Assembly: GCA_012934845.2 (NCBI GenBank)
Contig: WNNJ02001606.1
Location: forward strand, 288,733 to 352,732
DNA from: Pomphorhynchus laevis
Lineage: Eukaryota; Acanthocephala; Palaeacanthocephala; Echinorhynchida; Pomphorhynchidae
DNA length: 64,000 nt
Reading direction: 5' to 3'
Shown: piece after piece, positions 48,401-58,394 of the stretch
Layout: each line of letters begins with the position of its first letter
Position numbering within the stretch: the stretch's first letter is position 1
Position numbers and translations under genes: made by a program
The notes under the pieces: model-generated
Seen by the model: the letters and a program-made list of their open reading frames with translations, nothing else
The model's database searches: none
What the model was told of the DNA's origin: nothing

Positions 48401-51400
48401 TTCATATCCATTAAGTATTCATAGCGGACTTAAGGATATTCACAAAATGGGCCCAAGACATATTGCCATCACTAGTGTTGAAGGTTTAAAGGATAAGCAT
48501 CTGGTTCTTTACGGAAGCACGTGCGAAGGTACTTATATTTAAATTTCTACTGTATTTTATAATCGACAACATTTTGACCTACAAAATGCTCGATCAGGTG
48601 TTTCAACATTTACGTCTTCTTATTGTTTTCCTTATAAATCCTTTTTTATCTCCGCGGTATAGTAATACATTTACTTTGTTAATTTTAGCCAATTTATTTA
48701 ACGTATATTTCCTAATATGTGTTTTTATTTAATTTGTGTTCCATAAAATATTCTCGTTTATTATATTTGGTGATATCATGCAAATTAAAGTTACAATATT
48801 ATAATTTTATTTAGCTTTTTAAAACTGTTAATGTTCATGGGAAATGTATGATTTTTATAATATTAACTTAATCGGCAATAAAATGACAATGATTTTCAAT
48901 TACACCTTACTTTTTCGATATATCAGCAACTGATTTTAATTTTGTTAATGAATATAGTGTGTCAAGGTACTGCTGAAATATAACATTTCATTTTTAAATA
49001 TATATATTAACGTGATCTTTCATGATATGCTGTATTATTACAATGAGATCAGACAACTGACTGGACGTATTTTATACTATTTATAAATCAAAAATAAAGA
49101 TAAATAATTGTATAAGATTTTATACAATTTATATTTATATCAAGTTAAAATTTAAAAATGAAATAATGAAAAAAAATTGTGCTATTTCCGTCTTTTGGTT
49201 TCAATCGACGGATACAACGTACAGTTTGCACAAGTGGAAATGTTTTTCTCACAAACTGTATCGTTTGTTTTTACAGAAAGGCAGCAGAGGAAAATTTCAG
49301 CAGATAATTAAAGGCCCGAAACACGAAAGGGAGGCGTAGGCTCACTGCTGATGAGGTCCACCTACGCTGATTGTAGTGTACAGTGATGCTGATAGGATTA
49401 AAGAATTTACACGAGGATAATTGATGAAGCCGACCAAATGATGATACTCGCTCGTGTATGCAATTGTTCATTTTAAAATTTAAAATTTAAATTTTAAATT
49501 AAAAGTCAATTGTTATGAATTGACTAATAAATAATAGACGATGTATAAGAATAAGGATTATAGGTCATCAGGAGGAACTATGAACTAACTATGAACAAAC
49601 TATGAACATACAATGTATTCGTCGAATAAGGAATAAAGGTCATCAGGAGGAACTATGAATCATTCATAGACTTTAGTGTTGATTCGGTAGATTTACTGAA
49701 AAGCAATGTGTGACGATCAATATAAGTGCTCCATTTTTGCACATGGCTTTGGAATTTTATATTAATTGTAAATAAAAATAAAACATTAACAGTAAATAAA
49801 TACTAAATAAAAGTAAATGCATTGATTACTTAAATAATTCAAAGTAAATAAAAGTAAATACATTTAAAGTAAAAATAAATAAAATTAAAAATACATTAAA
49901 AATGTGTCTTAGACATGAAATCCACGATTGTTATTATTAATTATTTGTGTATATAAGCGCATTTTCTCAATAAACACACTTGTTCACTTATAATGAAAAA
50001 TAAATACATAATATTATCTTCAATTTATAAATTTTTGCAAGCATATCATATTACAGTATGGCATATTATTAAATAATATGTCATTGATGACAATTATTAG
50101 TACGAATGTAATTTATAATGACAGATTTTTTAAATGTAGTTGTTTACTTTAAAAATGTAACGTATCATTTGGAAATTTGAAAATAAGTTAGAATGTAATT
50201 GTCGTTTCTTAAAATTAAGCTAAATATATCAAAATATTTTTATAATGCGAATAACTGATTGAATGTCGATGAGTTTCTCAGAAAGTACCAGAACGTTTAA
50301 TCTTGTATAAAGACAATAAATTTAGGCAAATGGGTTTTAGCGGTACAATAAAAGGATAAGATAAATTGAGTTGTTAGTTTGCCTGCTTTCGGGTGTATAG
50401 CTCGCACCTGCTTCAAGGATACCAAGATATTTTGATTTGTTTATATATGGCGACGATTTTTGGTGAAGCATTAATGTAATTATTTCCTGTTAAGATTGTT
50501 GATATTTAGTATGACACAGGCGGGTTATTAGCAAATGTCGAGCTCAATGTATGCATATGCTTTTGGTAGCTTTCCATAAATTATATGCTAAATGTGAATA
50601 AACATATTTAATAGGTTTATTTACGTTTGTACTACCAGGTACGTTCAGATTAATCTAAACTGAAATTATTCCGATTAATTTCAAAAAGATTAAACTTTGC
50701 GATTGCCTTAAGCAACTTTTCTTAAATTATCGACAACACTGCGTCCATTAATTGTTGTGATCATAACGGAATTTATTCTTATGTTTATACTATTTATAAA
50801 TTAAAAATAATGATAAATAAAATAAATAATGAAATAATTAATAAATAATTATTGTAAGCGATTTATATAAAATTAAAATTTTTAATTGAAATTTAAATTA
50901 AAAGTCAATTTTTATTCTAAATTGATTAGGAGAAATGTATTATATCATGCAGCCTAAAATATAAATTAATAAAATAATATGTAAATTAAAAATGTTAATA
51001 ATTAATATGTTAATTGATTACTTAATGTGTAAATTAATTAAATCATTCTGCTAAGTTAGATTCGTTATTCGTTAGCTCAAGTAACATTTAACGTATATAT
51101 TGAAATTTCGATTATAAGTGATGATAGTTACGAACAACCGACTAGATGCTAAAAATAGGAAATGTAAAATGCTTATTCTCAAACTGTGTGAAGTATCACT
51201 AATCTTCAATGCTATATACTTAAACGCGGTGTATCTGTAATAAGCCCCTGTTCCGTATTAGTGTAGCTACGTCAGCAAATAAGCTAATCCGTTTTCGAAT
51301 CCACCTATGTCATTTGTGCTTTTGCATGATGACTTCAATCCTCAATTTGAAAAATGCAATATTTGTGTACTAACAGCTTTTCCGATTGTGGGTCGCAGCC

Positions 51401-54400
51401 TATATAAACGAGTAAACAGTGATTGTAAAGGTTTTTAAAATCATTCTGTGGGAAGTGTGAATTACCGCAGTCTTTGCTTGATTTGTAGCTTAATCAGTTA
51501 ACGAATAAAAATACAGAATAAATTTATATTTTACTAGTCACATTTTCTATTACAATGATGCACGTACTGACCATTTAAATGTAATTTTTTTTACTAGTCA
51601 ACTGACCATTTAAATGTAAATTAAATGCAACATTCGTTAACTGAGCAAAGTTCTTCTAAGGATTTAAAAAGATAGAAATTGATTATAAAATGTAGTTATT
51701 ATTTTTTGATATTTGTTTCGCTCAACGTTTTCATACTTTGCTATTTATTTCATGTTTGTATCAATTTTACTTAAAAGTTTTATTCATGTATTTAATTTGA
51801 ACTAAACTAATTTAGAGTATCATATTTTGTTTCGGTATTATATATATGCCCCATACATATATCATCAATTAATTCATAAAATACTTAAAATTCCAAAATA
51901 TTATAATAATAAATATCTTAAATAGCAGAGTACATTTATTTATAAATCGTACTAAATTTGATGAACCTTCACTACATGTCTTGGTCAAAATGTACTACAT
52001 GTCGAAGCATGTTAAATGTATAAACGGTAAAAAATGACTGAATACGAGTTACAAAAATCATATAAAGATAAAGTTCGATTGTCGCTTGTGCAAGATTTTC
52101 AAAACTCTTGAAATCTAAAGTTCGATATTTGCCAATGCAGAAATGTGCGTTTTTACTAAATGCCTTACATTTAATGTATTCAATACATAGTATTTTGTAA
52201 TTCTAATGAACAAATAAATTTTAATTCAACAATTAATAGTTTCTAATTCTCTCTTACTGATTTTCTTAATCTCAAACGATTACAAACGAACTTGTATTTT
52301 AAAGAGATGTTTATTTTTATACAAACATCTTCGTTTTCCTGTTTAGCATCCAACTACAAAAATATAACCACCTTTAAAATATATATTCCTCAACTACCTG
52401 CTACATTTACCGGAACTGGTGATTGCTTTTCGGCGTTTCTTTTGCATTTCGTTTTACTTACAAAAACAAACTTTAGGGTAAGTTCTAATTTTTGAAATTA
52501 ATGAAATTTTCTAGTACAAATTCTGTAAAATTAAACATGCCGTTTATTTCTGTTAAACTTGCAACTGATAGTGTAAGCGTTTAAAAATATTATCACATTT
52601 CAAATATATGTAAACATATTACTGTATTATATTATAAATTGACTAATCACTCATTGATTTCTCATATTTATTAGTAGAGAGAGAACGAAATACAAAATTT
52701 TATTTAAATATCGAATTTTCAATCGCCAACAGCTATCATCTGAATAAAATTGTTCAATTGTTCAATGTTCAAGTGTTTATAAAGCTGTCAATTGCTCTTA
52801 TTTTACTTGGCGCAACAGATCACAAGTGTCGATTGCATATTTTTACATTGCGCAGCGGATTAAACGACTAGTAGATGGGCTATTTATTAAAATATAACAT
52901 AAAGAAATATATATATAATGCATAAAGCTCGAAGGAATAAAACTGAAATGTTAAAAGACTAGTAGAACAATTATATAGAATCACGAATACATTAATACAG
53001 TCAATAAATGAAAAATTGCAATTATAGTAAATTGCAATTATATAAAACAACGATTAGATTAATATAGAAAATAAATAATAATTGTAATTACAAAATGTTT
53101 GTTATTAAAATTTAATATCTGGCTTATTATCAGGCATCAGTATATTCCTATTTTTGTGCATAAAATAAGCTTCTTGTATTTTCCCTTCTAAAACACTGCT
53201 TTCATCTGTTATCACTTGACCCCTTTCAAAGTCCATTATATGGTTACTGTTCAATAAGTGGTCGATTACACTGTCAGATCATCATTAATATAGGGTATAC
53301 CCTATATGCATGATAGATGGAATGGCAGAATAATTAATCACATTAAGCGTTCTAAAAATGGCACACCAATCATAGTTGTATATAATCAAAAATGCGCAAA
53401 ATGAAAAAATATATTTAAACGAAAACCTAATTACAATAAGGATGGTGTTGTATACAAAATACCATGTGAAGGTTGTGATAAGATTTATATATAGGCCAAT
53501 CAACGCAAGGAGTATCTAAGCGTATTGACTAACACAAATATTCTATTTAAAAAGGAACAGGATCCGGGGATGTAATCGACTACTTATTAAACAGTAACCA
53601 TATAATGGACTTTGAAAGGGATCAAGTGATAACAGATGAAAGCAGTGTTTTAGAAGGGAAAATACAAGAAACTTATTTTATGCACAAAAATAGGAATATA
53701 CTGATGCCTAATAATAAACCAGATATTAAATTTTAATAACATACATCTTATAATTGCAATTATTATTTATTTTCTATATTAATCTAGTCGTTGTTTTATA
53801 TAATTGCAATTTACTATAATTGCAATTTTTCATTTATTGACCGTATTAATGTATTCGTGATTCTATATAATTGTTCTACTAGTCTTTTAACATTTCAGTT
53901 TTATTCCTTCGAGTTTTATGCGTTTTATATATTAACTTTTCTTTATGTTACATTTTAATAAATAGCCCATCTACTAGTCGTTTAATCCGCTGCGCAATGT
54001 AAAAATATGCAATCGACACTTGTGATCTGTTGCGCCAAGTAAAATAAGAGCAATTGACAGCTTTATAAACACTTGAACATTGAACAATTGAACAATTTTA
54101 TCCAGATGATAGCTGTTGGCGATTGAAAATTCGATATTTAAATAAAATTTTGTATTTTAGTATCCACTATTAGATAATATTACTGTATTGTTGTCCAAAG
54201 TAGCGCAGACGACCTTATATCGAAACGTTGACATTATTAACAATTCAGCTGATTTATTAGATTTCAAGGACTTTAATTGATCTTAAAAATAACAAGATTG
54301 CTACCAAGATTGATGTTATTACCTTGTTACTTTTCCTGTTATATATAGAAGTGATCAGCTATTTATATTTCGCGATATAACACGAATATGCGAATGTAAA

Positions 54401-56780
54401 CAAATTATCTTTGGGATTACTATATTTTTAAACTTGGGTATATTTCTCTTAATGCAGAAGAATGACGGGTAATCAATACTCATTAGTCGACGCATTACGC
54501 TGAACATTTTTACTACTCATTAGTTTAATTGGTGTTACCTAAAGGCACAAAAGGGCTTTTAATTGTTTTTCTTTTTTGTGTGCACATTTAAATTATTTAC
54601 CAACGAATATTCGACAATATACGGAAGAAATGTAATGGAAATTAAGTAATTTGTAATTAGGGATTCATTCGATCTCAGATTTTTCTCAAACGGGGTGGTA
54701 GCTACAAAGTAATTCAAATCATATGTTTTCTTTAGAATATCACGGCACCGGAAGATGAATGTTAGCCAAAATATTATTTAGTTGTGTATTTGGATATTCT
54801 GTCCAGATAACTTGAAGTCACTTCGATACGTTTTCTATTTATTTCTATTAATTCTCGCTTTCTTCAATTGATAATCGTTTTCTTTAATCGATTATTCTTC
54901 AATCGATAATCTCGCTTTCTTCAATCGATAATATCGATTTCTTTAGTTCATAATGCGGGTGGTATCTCCTTCTGCGTGTTGTAGTAGCAGGTTATAAATT
55001 AGAAGTGTTTACTACTTATGTGTATAGCCTTATATCTCAACGTTTTAATAGGTTATATTGTTACAATCCCAATGACCATGCACAAATATACGTTAATTAA
55101 TAAATTACTCGTCATTGAAGTTGTATATTTTTATAGATATCATGCCTGGCAGCGACGGTACTTCTCTTTCAGATTCTCAAGCGCACGATGGGTATGTTTT
55201 ACTTATCTTAATACAACGAGTGCACTCATTTTCACCATGAATTCGCACTTAATTGCGAATTTCTTGATTTTAGTTTTTTTTAATAAAATAGAACTAGTTT
55301 TCTATATTTAAGACCCAGCTAATTAAGTCGATGATTAAGTTGGATGCAAATGTTTATTTAATTATTTAGTCGTGTGGCTACATATGTGGTTATATCCACA
55401 CATATTATTTAGCTGTGTGACTATCTTTAGCAATTTAATTATATAGCAATTTAGCAGCAATGACTGCACGAATAAATATTTGTGTTTCATTTTCCATATG
55501 TCAATGTTCGTGTTTCAATGGCAAACAAAAAAACCTAGCAACAATTTGATTATATACGTTAATAAAATAATATATTTTAAAGTATATTATTATAACAAAA
55601 TAGTATACCTTTTAACAAAAATTTGTTATATATTACGTTAACGAAACATTATGAAAATGCATACTAAATTATGTTCAACGAAATTTGATATTTGTGCTGT
55701 CAATAAAACAATTTATCTATCTTATAACACTAGTAATAATAGTTATTTTATTTTAACGATACTCTCTCTCGTTAGATTAGAGAAATTTTAAAATTAAAGC
55801 ACATTTGATAAATGATCACTCATAGGATCACGAATTATTATTGCAGGTGATCCCTACCTGATCACCTGCGATCTTCATCCTCACTTCCTTTTTTCAAATA
55901 GCAACCACGTTCTGTGCTTTTAAACGAGTAAGTATTGTTCTCAATATGTATCGCTTTTATGATCTTGTAAGCACACAGTCTGTGTGCATTTGCCACATTA
56001 AAAAAACTCTTTTTGATATAACAAAACAAAAGAGGACCGACCAAATATTGCAGTTTAACTTAACTTAAAACATATTGAGTATAAATTAGGACGTTTGCAT
56101 TATAAACTATGATATACGAAATGAATTAAACTAAGTTGAAATTATTGCTGATTTATAAGCAATTACGACCGCTTTTTAATTTATTAAATTTAATTTAATT
56201 CAAATAATTAAATTTAATAATCTATATAACTAAACTCTACTCGCTTCATTAATCAATAACTAATTTATCAATAACTGGCCAATCGATAAAATATGAAGAT
56301 ATCATTAATAACAAAATATCATTCAATCCATCCATCAATAACTAAAATTAAACAGTATTAAGCATTGCTCAAAACTCACGGCTTCCAAGCAGCAAGAAAA
56401 CGTTCTTTTGACATGTTTTCTGTCATTTTACCTGCAAAAATTTATTAAAAGCACGATTTAATGATACGATAAAGTGATTTCATGTTACATATTTCACGTT
56501 ATATAGTATTAACAATATATCCTTGTCCTTGATGTGTACTGTGAATTTGATCATTTATCTTATAGTAATCATGCATATTTTTAGGTATTAAAAACACTTT
56601 GAGAAAACATTTTAATTTAATGTATAATTTCCGCTTCTGTTATTTATAGAACTGCAAGGTGCATCTGGAGGTGTATACGTTAAAGAATTGTCGTTACTTG
56701 AAAGCGCGGATTTAATCCGTTCATTTAACTTATCAAAAGTAGCGAATACAGCCGAAGAACTTGGTATATATATCGATTGA
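36431..56780 (+). CDS. PDXK: Pyridoxal kinase, 9 visible exons; N-terminal exon not found
   Basis: PDXK phosphorylates pyridoxal, pyridoxine and pyridoxamine with ATP in the cytosol (vitamin B6 salvage). Exons: 36431-36485, 37915-38019, 41268-41342, 43190-43224, 45416-45501, 48377-48528, 52347-52477, 55137-55191, 56650-56780 (TGA). All phases agree and give 274 residues; the human enzyme has 312, so about 36 N-terminal residues (the SHVVxGYVGNxAATFPLQ part) are missing. Landmarks: LGYDVDLINTVHFSNHTG, CDPVMGDNGKM, LPLAEIVTPNFFE, MGPRHIAITS and the ribokinase-family anion-hole/catalytic motif FTGTGDCFSAF (GTGD at 52412-52423). The gene spans over 20 kb because of element-filled introns, including an antisense mariner in intron 2. 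A 35 nt exon (43190-43224) is unusually small. An AATAAA lies 22 bp after the stop. Confidence 0.93.
37288..37411. repeat. Hairpin element in PDXK intron 1, arms of about 51 bp
   Basis: AAGAGGAAAATAAGATTTT...GGTGAAAAGCTT (37288-37338) is mirrored at about 37358-37411 with few differences around a ~20 bp loop. Confidence 0.85.
39174..40468 (-). mobile_element. Tc1/mariner transposon, DD41D type, full length with TIRs
   Basis: The element is 1295 bp long and flanked by the expected TA duplication (39172-39173 and 40469-40470). The ends form inverted repeats: TTACAGAGTCTTTCAAGTTCGA at the left, ATACAGGGTCTTTCAAGTTCGA when the right end is read inward. Its transposase gene lies inside on the minus strand. 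It is inserted antisense in PDXK intron 2 and is a plain DNA transposon of the mariner superfamily. Confidence 0.95.
39277..40353 (-). pseudogene. Mariner transposase (DD41D), inactivated
   Basis: A start at 40353 gives MDCISLENRINIIKMHYKNGG..., then the helix-turn-helix region (EKFESTGSVQDR, SAKNIAAVRESI, SQQLGLSATITWRIL, LKPYKIQLVQEL). The catalytic half follows: GYVNKQNCRIW, WFQQDGATCYT and RFPDLTPLDYLLW. The last two aspartates (QQD and TPLD) are 41 residues apart by direct count, the DD41D spacing of the rosa-like group. At least two frameshifts interrupt the frame (near 40.3 kb and 39.9 kb), and a TAA replaces the codon after the first catalytic Asp (FTD-stop-VHF). The length without shifts is about 358 residues, normal for the family. 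Confidence 0.93.
40470..41267. other. PDXK intron 2, right part, no recognised content
   Basis: Very AT-rich; the 64-residue frame at 41004-41198 is low-complexity and not coding. Confidence 0.6.
41343..43189. other. PDXK intron 3, no recognised element
   Basis: Only short hairpins are seen, such as a 14 bp perfect stem of TTAGTCGTTTTAT near 42026-42060 and paired AATAAAGTTCTG motifs near 42918-42965. Confidence 0.55.
43465..44160 (-). mobile_element. PLE-A copy: 3' region and thumb, interrupted by a fold-back element
   Basis: The 3' region (43465-43640) keeps the CATAGCAG arm and the hairpin (AAATACAC/GTGTGTTT). The thumb-coding part follows at 43640-43800 and resumes at 44063-44160, closely matching 34140-34400. 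The fold-back element between 43803 and 44062 splits it. The shared 3' terminus itself is not present at the left edge. Confidence 0.8.
43803..44062. repeat. Fold-back family F, copy 1
   Basis: Arms 43854-43926 and 43976-44044 are inverted copies (GGAACAAAGAAG..., TATTTCGATAGCTCCTTCTATCAT). It interrupts the PLE-A thumb sequence. The same element is found at 60155-60350, with the same left end (AATAAATACTAAACCCATAATC). Confidence 0.85.
44213..44383. repeat. Inverted repeat with hammerhead-like core
   Basis: Arms 44213-44265 and 44338-44383 are inverted copies. On the minus strand, between them, lies CTGAAGA, a weak stem II (GACCC with GGATC, four of five pairs) and CGAAACGTTGTC. This is the order of a minimal hammerhead ribozyme as described in Penelope-like terminal repeats. 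Stem I is weak, so activity is doubtful. Confidence 0.5.
44507..44742. repeat. Inverted repeat with GCTGAAACGTC motif
   Basis: TATGACTTTAAAAGTAATC...GACTCAACAATTA near 44507-44550 is mirrored at 44695-44742, and a second direct copy of the left arm lies at 44578-44625. The loop carries GCTTCAGCTGAAACGTC, a phrase common near Penelope-like termini. Confidence 0.7.
44785..44945 (-). mobile_element. PLE-A thumb-domain fragment
   Basis: The minus-strand frame reads GFLQNHLNYFINTYFKLGYYKNKIKQ and on to KFFSEKW, matching the 34 kb copy. It duplicates sequence already present in the 43.5-44.2 kb copy, so it is a separate fragment. Confidence 0.8.
45502..46420. other. PDXK intron 5, left part, no recognised content
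   Basis: AT-rich, no exon or element recognised. Confidence 0.55.
46422..46650 (+). repeat. Diverged tandem duplication, unit about 115 bp
   Basis: CTTTTTGTCGAACAAA...GAGTCATTGCAA...ACGATTGTAT...TAGC(T/C)TAATCATA occurs at about 46422-46531 and again at 46540-46650. Confidence 0.85.
46845..47850 (-). mobile_element. LINE C copy 4: longest copy, includes the RT YADD motif
   Basis: The minus strand starts near 47850 with IQIFQTFIKPYSFNVMQYADDILIYD (YADD catalytic box), shifts frame into LVLNPDKSKIMW, then VRDKVRSSNLI, LLSSLLYSKIDYCLSLFANSTK, VNSAVQVLLRLRRFDH and the common trailer ending near 46850. It is 5' truncated and frame-broken. It lies in PDXK intron 5, antisense. Confidence 0.88.
49046..49690 (-). 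mobile_element. PLE-A 3' region carrying an unidentified ~310 bp insert
   Basis: The family terminus (GATCAGACAACTGACTGGACG near 49046) and AT-rich part run to about 49150. The family sequence resumes at about 49465 with AAAAGTCAATTGTTATGAATTGACTAATAAATAATAGACG and reaches GGTCATCAGGAGGAACTATGAA, which is then partly repeated to 49690. The insert (about 49150-49460) is GC-richer and matches nothing I know. Confidence 0.65.
50779..50935 (-). mobile_element. PLE-A 3' region, degraded piece
   Basis: The AT-rich part of the family (TTTATAAATTAAAAATAATGATAAAT ... AAAAGTCAATTTTTAT) is recognisable, but both ends are lost. Confidence 0.45.
50936..52346. other. PDXK intron 6, right part, no recognised content
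   Basis: AT-rich; a short direct repeat (TTTTACTAGTCA...ACTGACCATTTAAATGTAA) lies near 51530-51620. No exon or element recognised. Confidence 0.55.
52683..54235. mobile_element. PLE-B: Penelope-like element with C-terminal GIY-YIG, in inverted-repeat form
   Basis: Two arms of about 590-605 bp (52683-53275 and 53562-54166) are inverted copies with very few differences. The central part and right arm encode, on plus, a GIY-YIG endonuclease (YMHDRWNGRIINHIKRS, GVVYKIPCEGCDKIYI, QSTQGVSKRI) that continues DFERDQVITDESSVLEGKI and ends NKPDIKF and a stop at about 53735. The left arm encodes the same C-terminus on minus. Two PLE-B partial copies thus lie head to head, an arrangement common for Penelope-like elements. 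The frame has a few breaks and the RT part is absent. A CGAAACGTTGACA motif follows near 54214. It lies in PDXK intron 7. Confidence 0.88.
54850..54955 (+). repeat. Imperfect tandem repeat of CTTTCTTCAATCGATAAT
   Basis: Four to five degenerate copies of an ~18 bp unit in PDXK intron 7. Confidence 0.7.
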
Positions 56781-56802
56781 TTATTTGTTGAAATTGTTGT
56801 AC

Positions 56803-56808
56803 AATAAA
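56803..56808 (+). terminator. Possible poly(A) signal of PDXK
   Basis: AATAAA begins 22 bp after the PDXK stop. A short 3' UTR would follow; other signals in this AT-rich region cannot be excluded. Confidence 0.45.
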
Positions 56809-57527
56809 ATATATCGTCGAAAAATAAAAAAAATTAGCTTAGTGTCTAAAGCATAATACATAATTAAAACGCTTTATAATTAAACAATTTCGATTTTATA
56901 GTATTTGCAAAATAATTGCATTCATTTATATTTTATCTTTCATTTGATTTTAAAATATAAATTCAGGAAAACGAATGTATATCGTATATGAGCACATATG
57001 CTCATAGCAACAAATATTTAATTAATTTATAAAATTAATAAAAGGTTTTTAAATTATTACGCTAAATAAAATAGCATAGAGGCTATAATATATAAAAATA
57101 TATAATGAAATTTATAATGTTAAATGGAATGTATAACTTTAAATTCCATTCAGCGGGCGTTTGACCCCTTAATGATACTTGATCGATGTGAGAAAAGGGT
57201 AGAAACTAGAACGTATTTGCTAATTTATTAGGCTTTGTAGAAAATGTAATACTTTGTCTACACATAAATCTGTTGATTTTCGCCGTTATGTAATTAACTT
57301 TCAGTTTAATGTAACAAAACTTTTACATTTTAATACCAGAATTTAAAATAAAAAATATAAAAATAAATATCATTAAAAATATCAGTTAAATATTTCGTAT
57401 AAAACAAACTTTTTTAAAAAAATGTACATGGAATATTAAATCTTCTAAATCGATTTAGATTTAGACAATGTGTATATTTTTACCTTACTGGTGTAATCTA
57501 GATACATGTGCAAAAAACATAAATTAC

Positions 57528-57845
57528 GAATCAGATCGGATAACTGAATCTGCGTATTTTATACCATATATAAATCAAAATTAAAGATAAATAATTGTAT
57601 AAGATTTTATACAATTTAGATTTATATCAAGTTAAAATTTAAAATTTTTAATAAAAGTTAATTTTTATGAATTGACTAATAAATAACAGACATTGGATCA
57701 GAATAAGGATTAGAGGTCATCAGGATGAACTGCTATGCTATCATGTTTCGGTTCCTATTCCTCTACTCAACATAGCAGTTAGGCCAAATACATGCTAATG
57801 AAGTATTTCCTCTGATGAAATTTGATTATCTAGTGTATCTTATTC
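57528..57845 (-). mobile_element. PLE-A solo 3' end, long copy
   Basis: From the terminus (GATCGGATAACTGAATCTGCG) through CTGCTATG (57730-57737), CATAGCAG (57771-57778) and the hairpin (AAATAC/GTATTT) to just beyond CCTCTGATG. The GGCCCC/GGGGCC helix is lost here (GGTTCC versus TTAGGCC). It lies between the converging PDXK and ADSL genes. Confidence 0.8.
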
Positions 57846-58394
57846 TAAATATCACTCAAATTACATCATAGACGAAATAATTAATTAATTAGTTAATTAA
57901 TTAAATAATTAATTAATTATAATTAATTATTACACTACAAAGCACTAATTCGTAGAATACTGTAACATGAAGATGGATCACAATTTCATTACGTCAATTA
58001 ATTTTTGTCTTTACTGACATATAAAGATTTGAAAATTTAACGGATTAAATTATCTTCCCTCGACTCTCGGCATACAATTGTGGTCAAAATTGACAACGTG
58101 CTTGTTTAATCAGTTTAATGATGCGATAAAGAAATCAGAATTTCAATTATAATAAGGTTTATTTATCATATACGACAAGATCACGTACATTGGCCGACGA
58201 ACGCTTAGTTGGAATACAGCCCCAGAGTGCAAAAAAAAACAATTTATTATTTTCACAGGCGATCACAGGTAAAAATATTTAAAAATGCACAAAATATATA
58301 GTTTCGACAATGTAATGATGAGGTTGTGAATGTTTGTTTATATTCTTTGTATTAACGATGTTATCGAATGTTTTTAGTATCCAGAAAACAACAA
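57846..58394. other. Intergenic sequence and probable ADSL 3' UTR
   Basis: AT-rich. On the minus strand an AATAAA (plus TTTATT near 58158) lies about 235 bp after the ADSL stop and may serve as its poly(A) signal. Confidence 0.45.
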
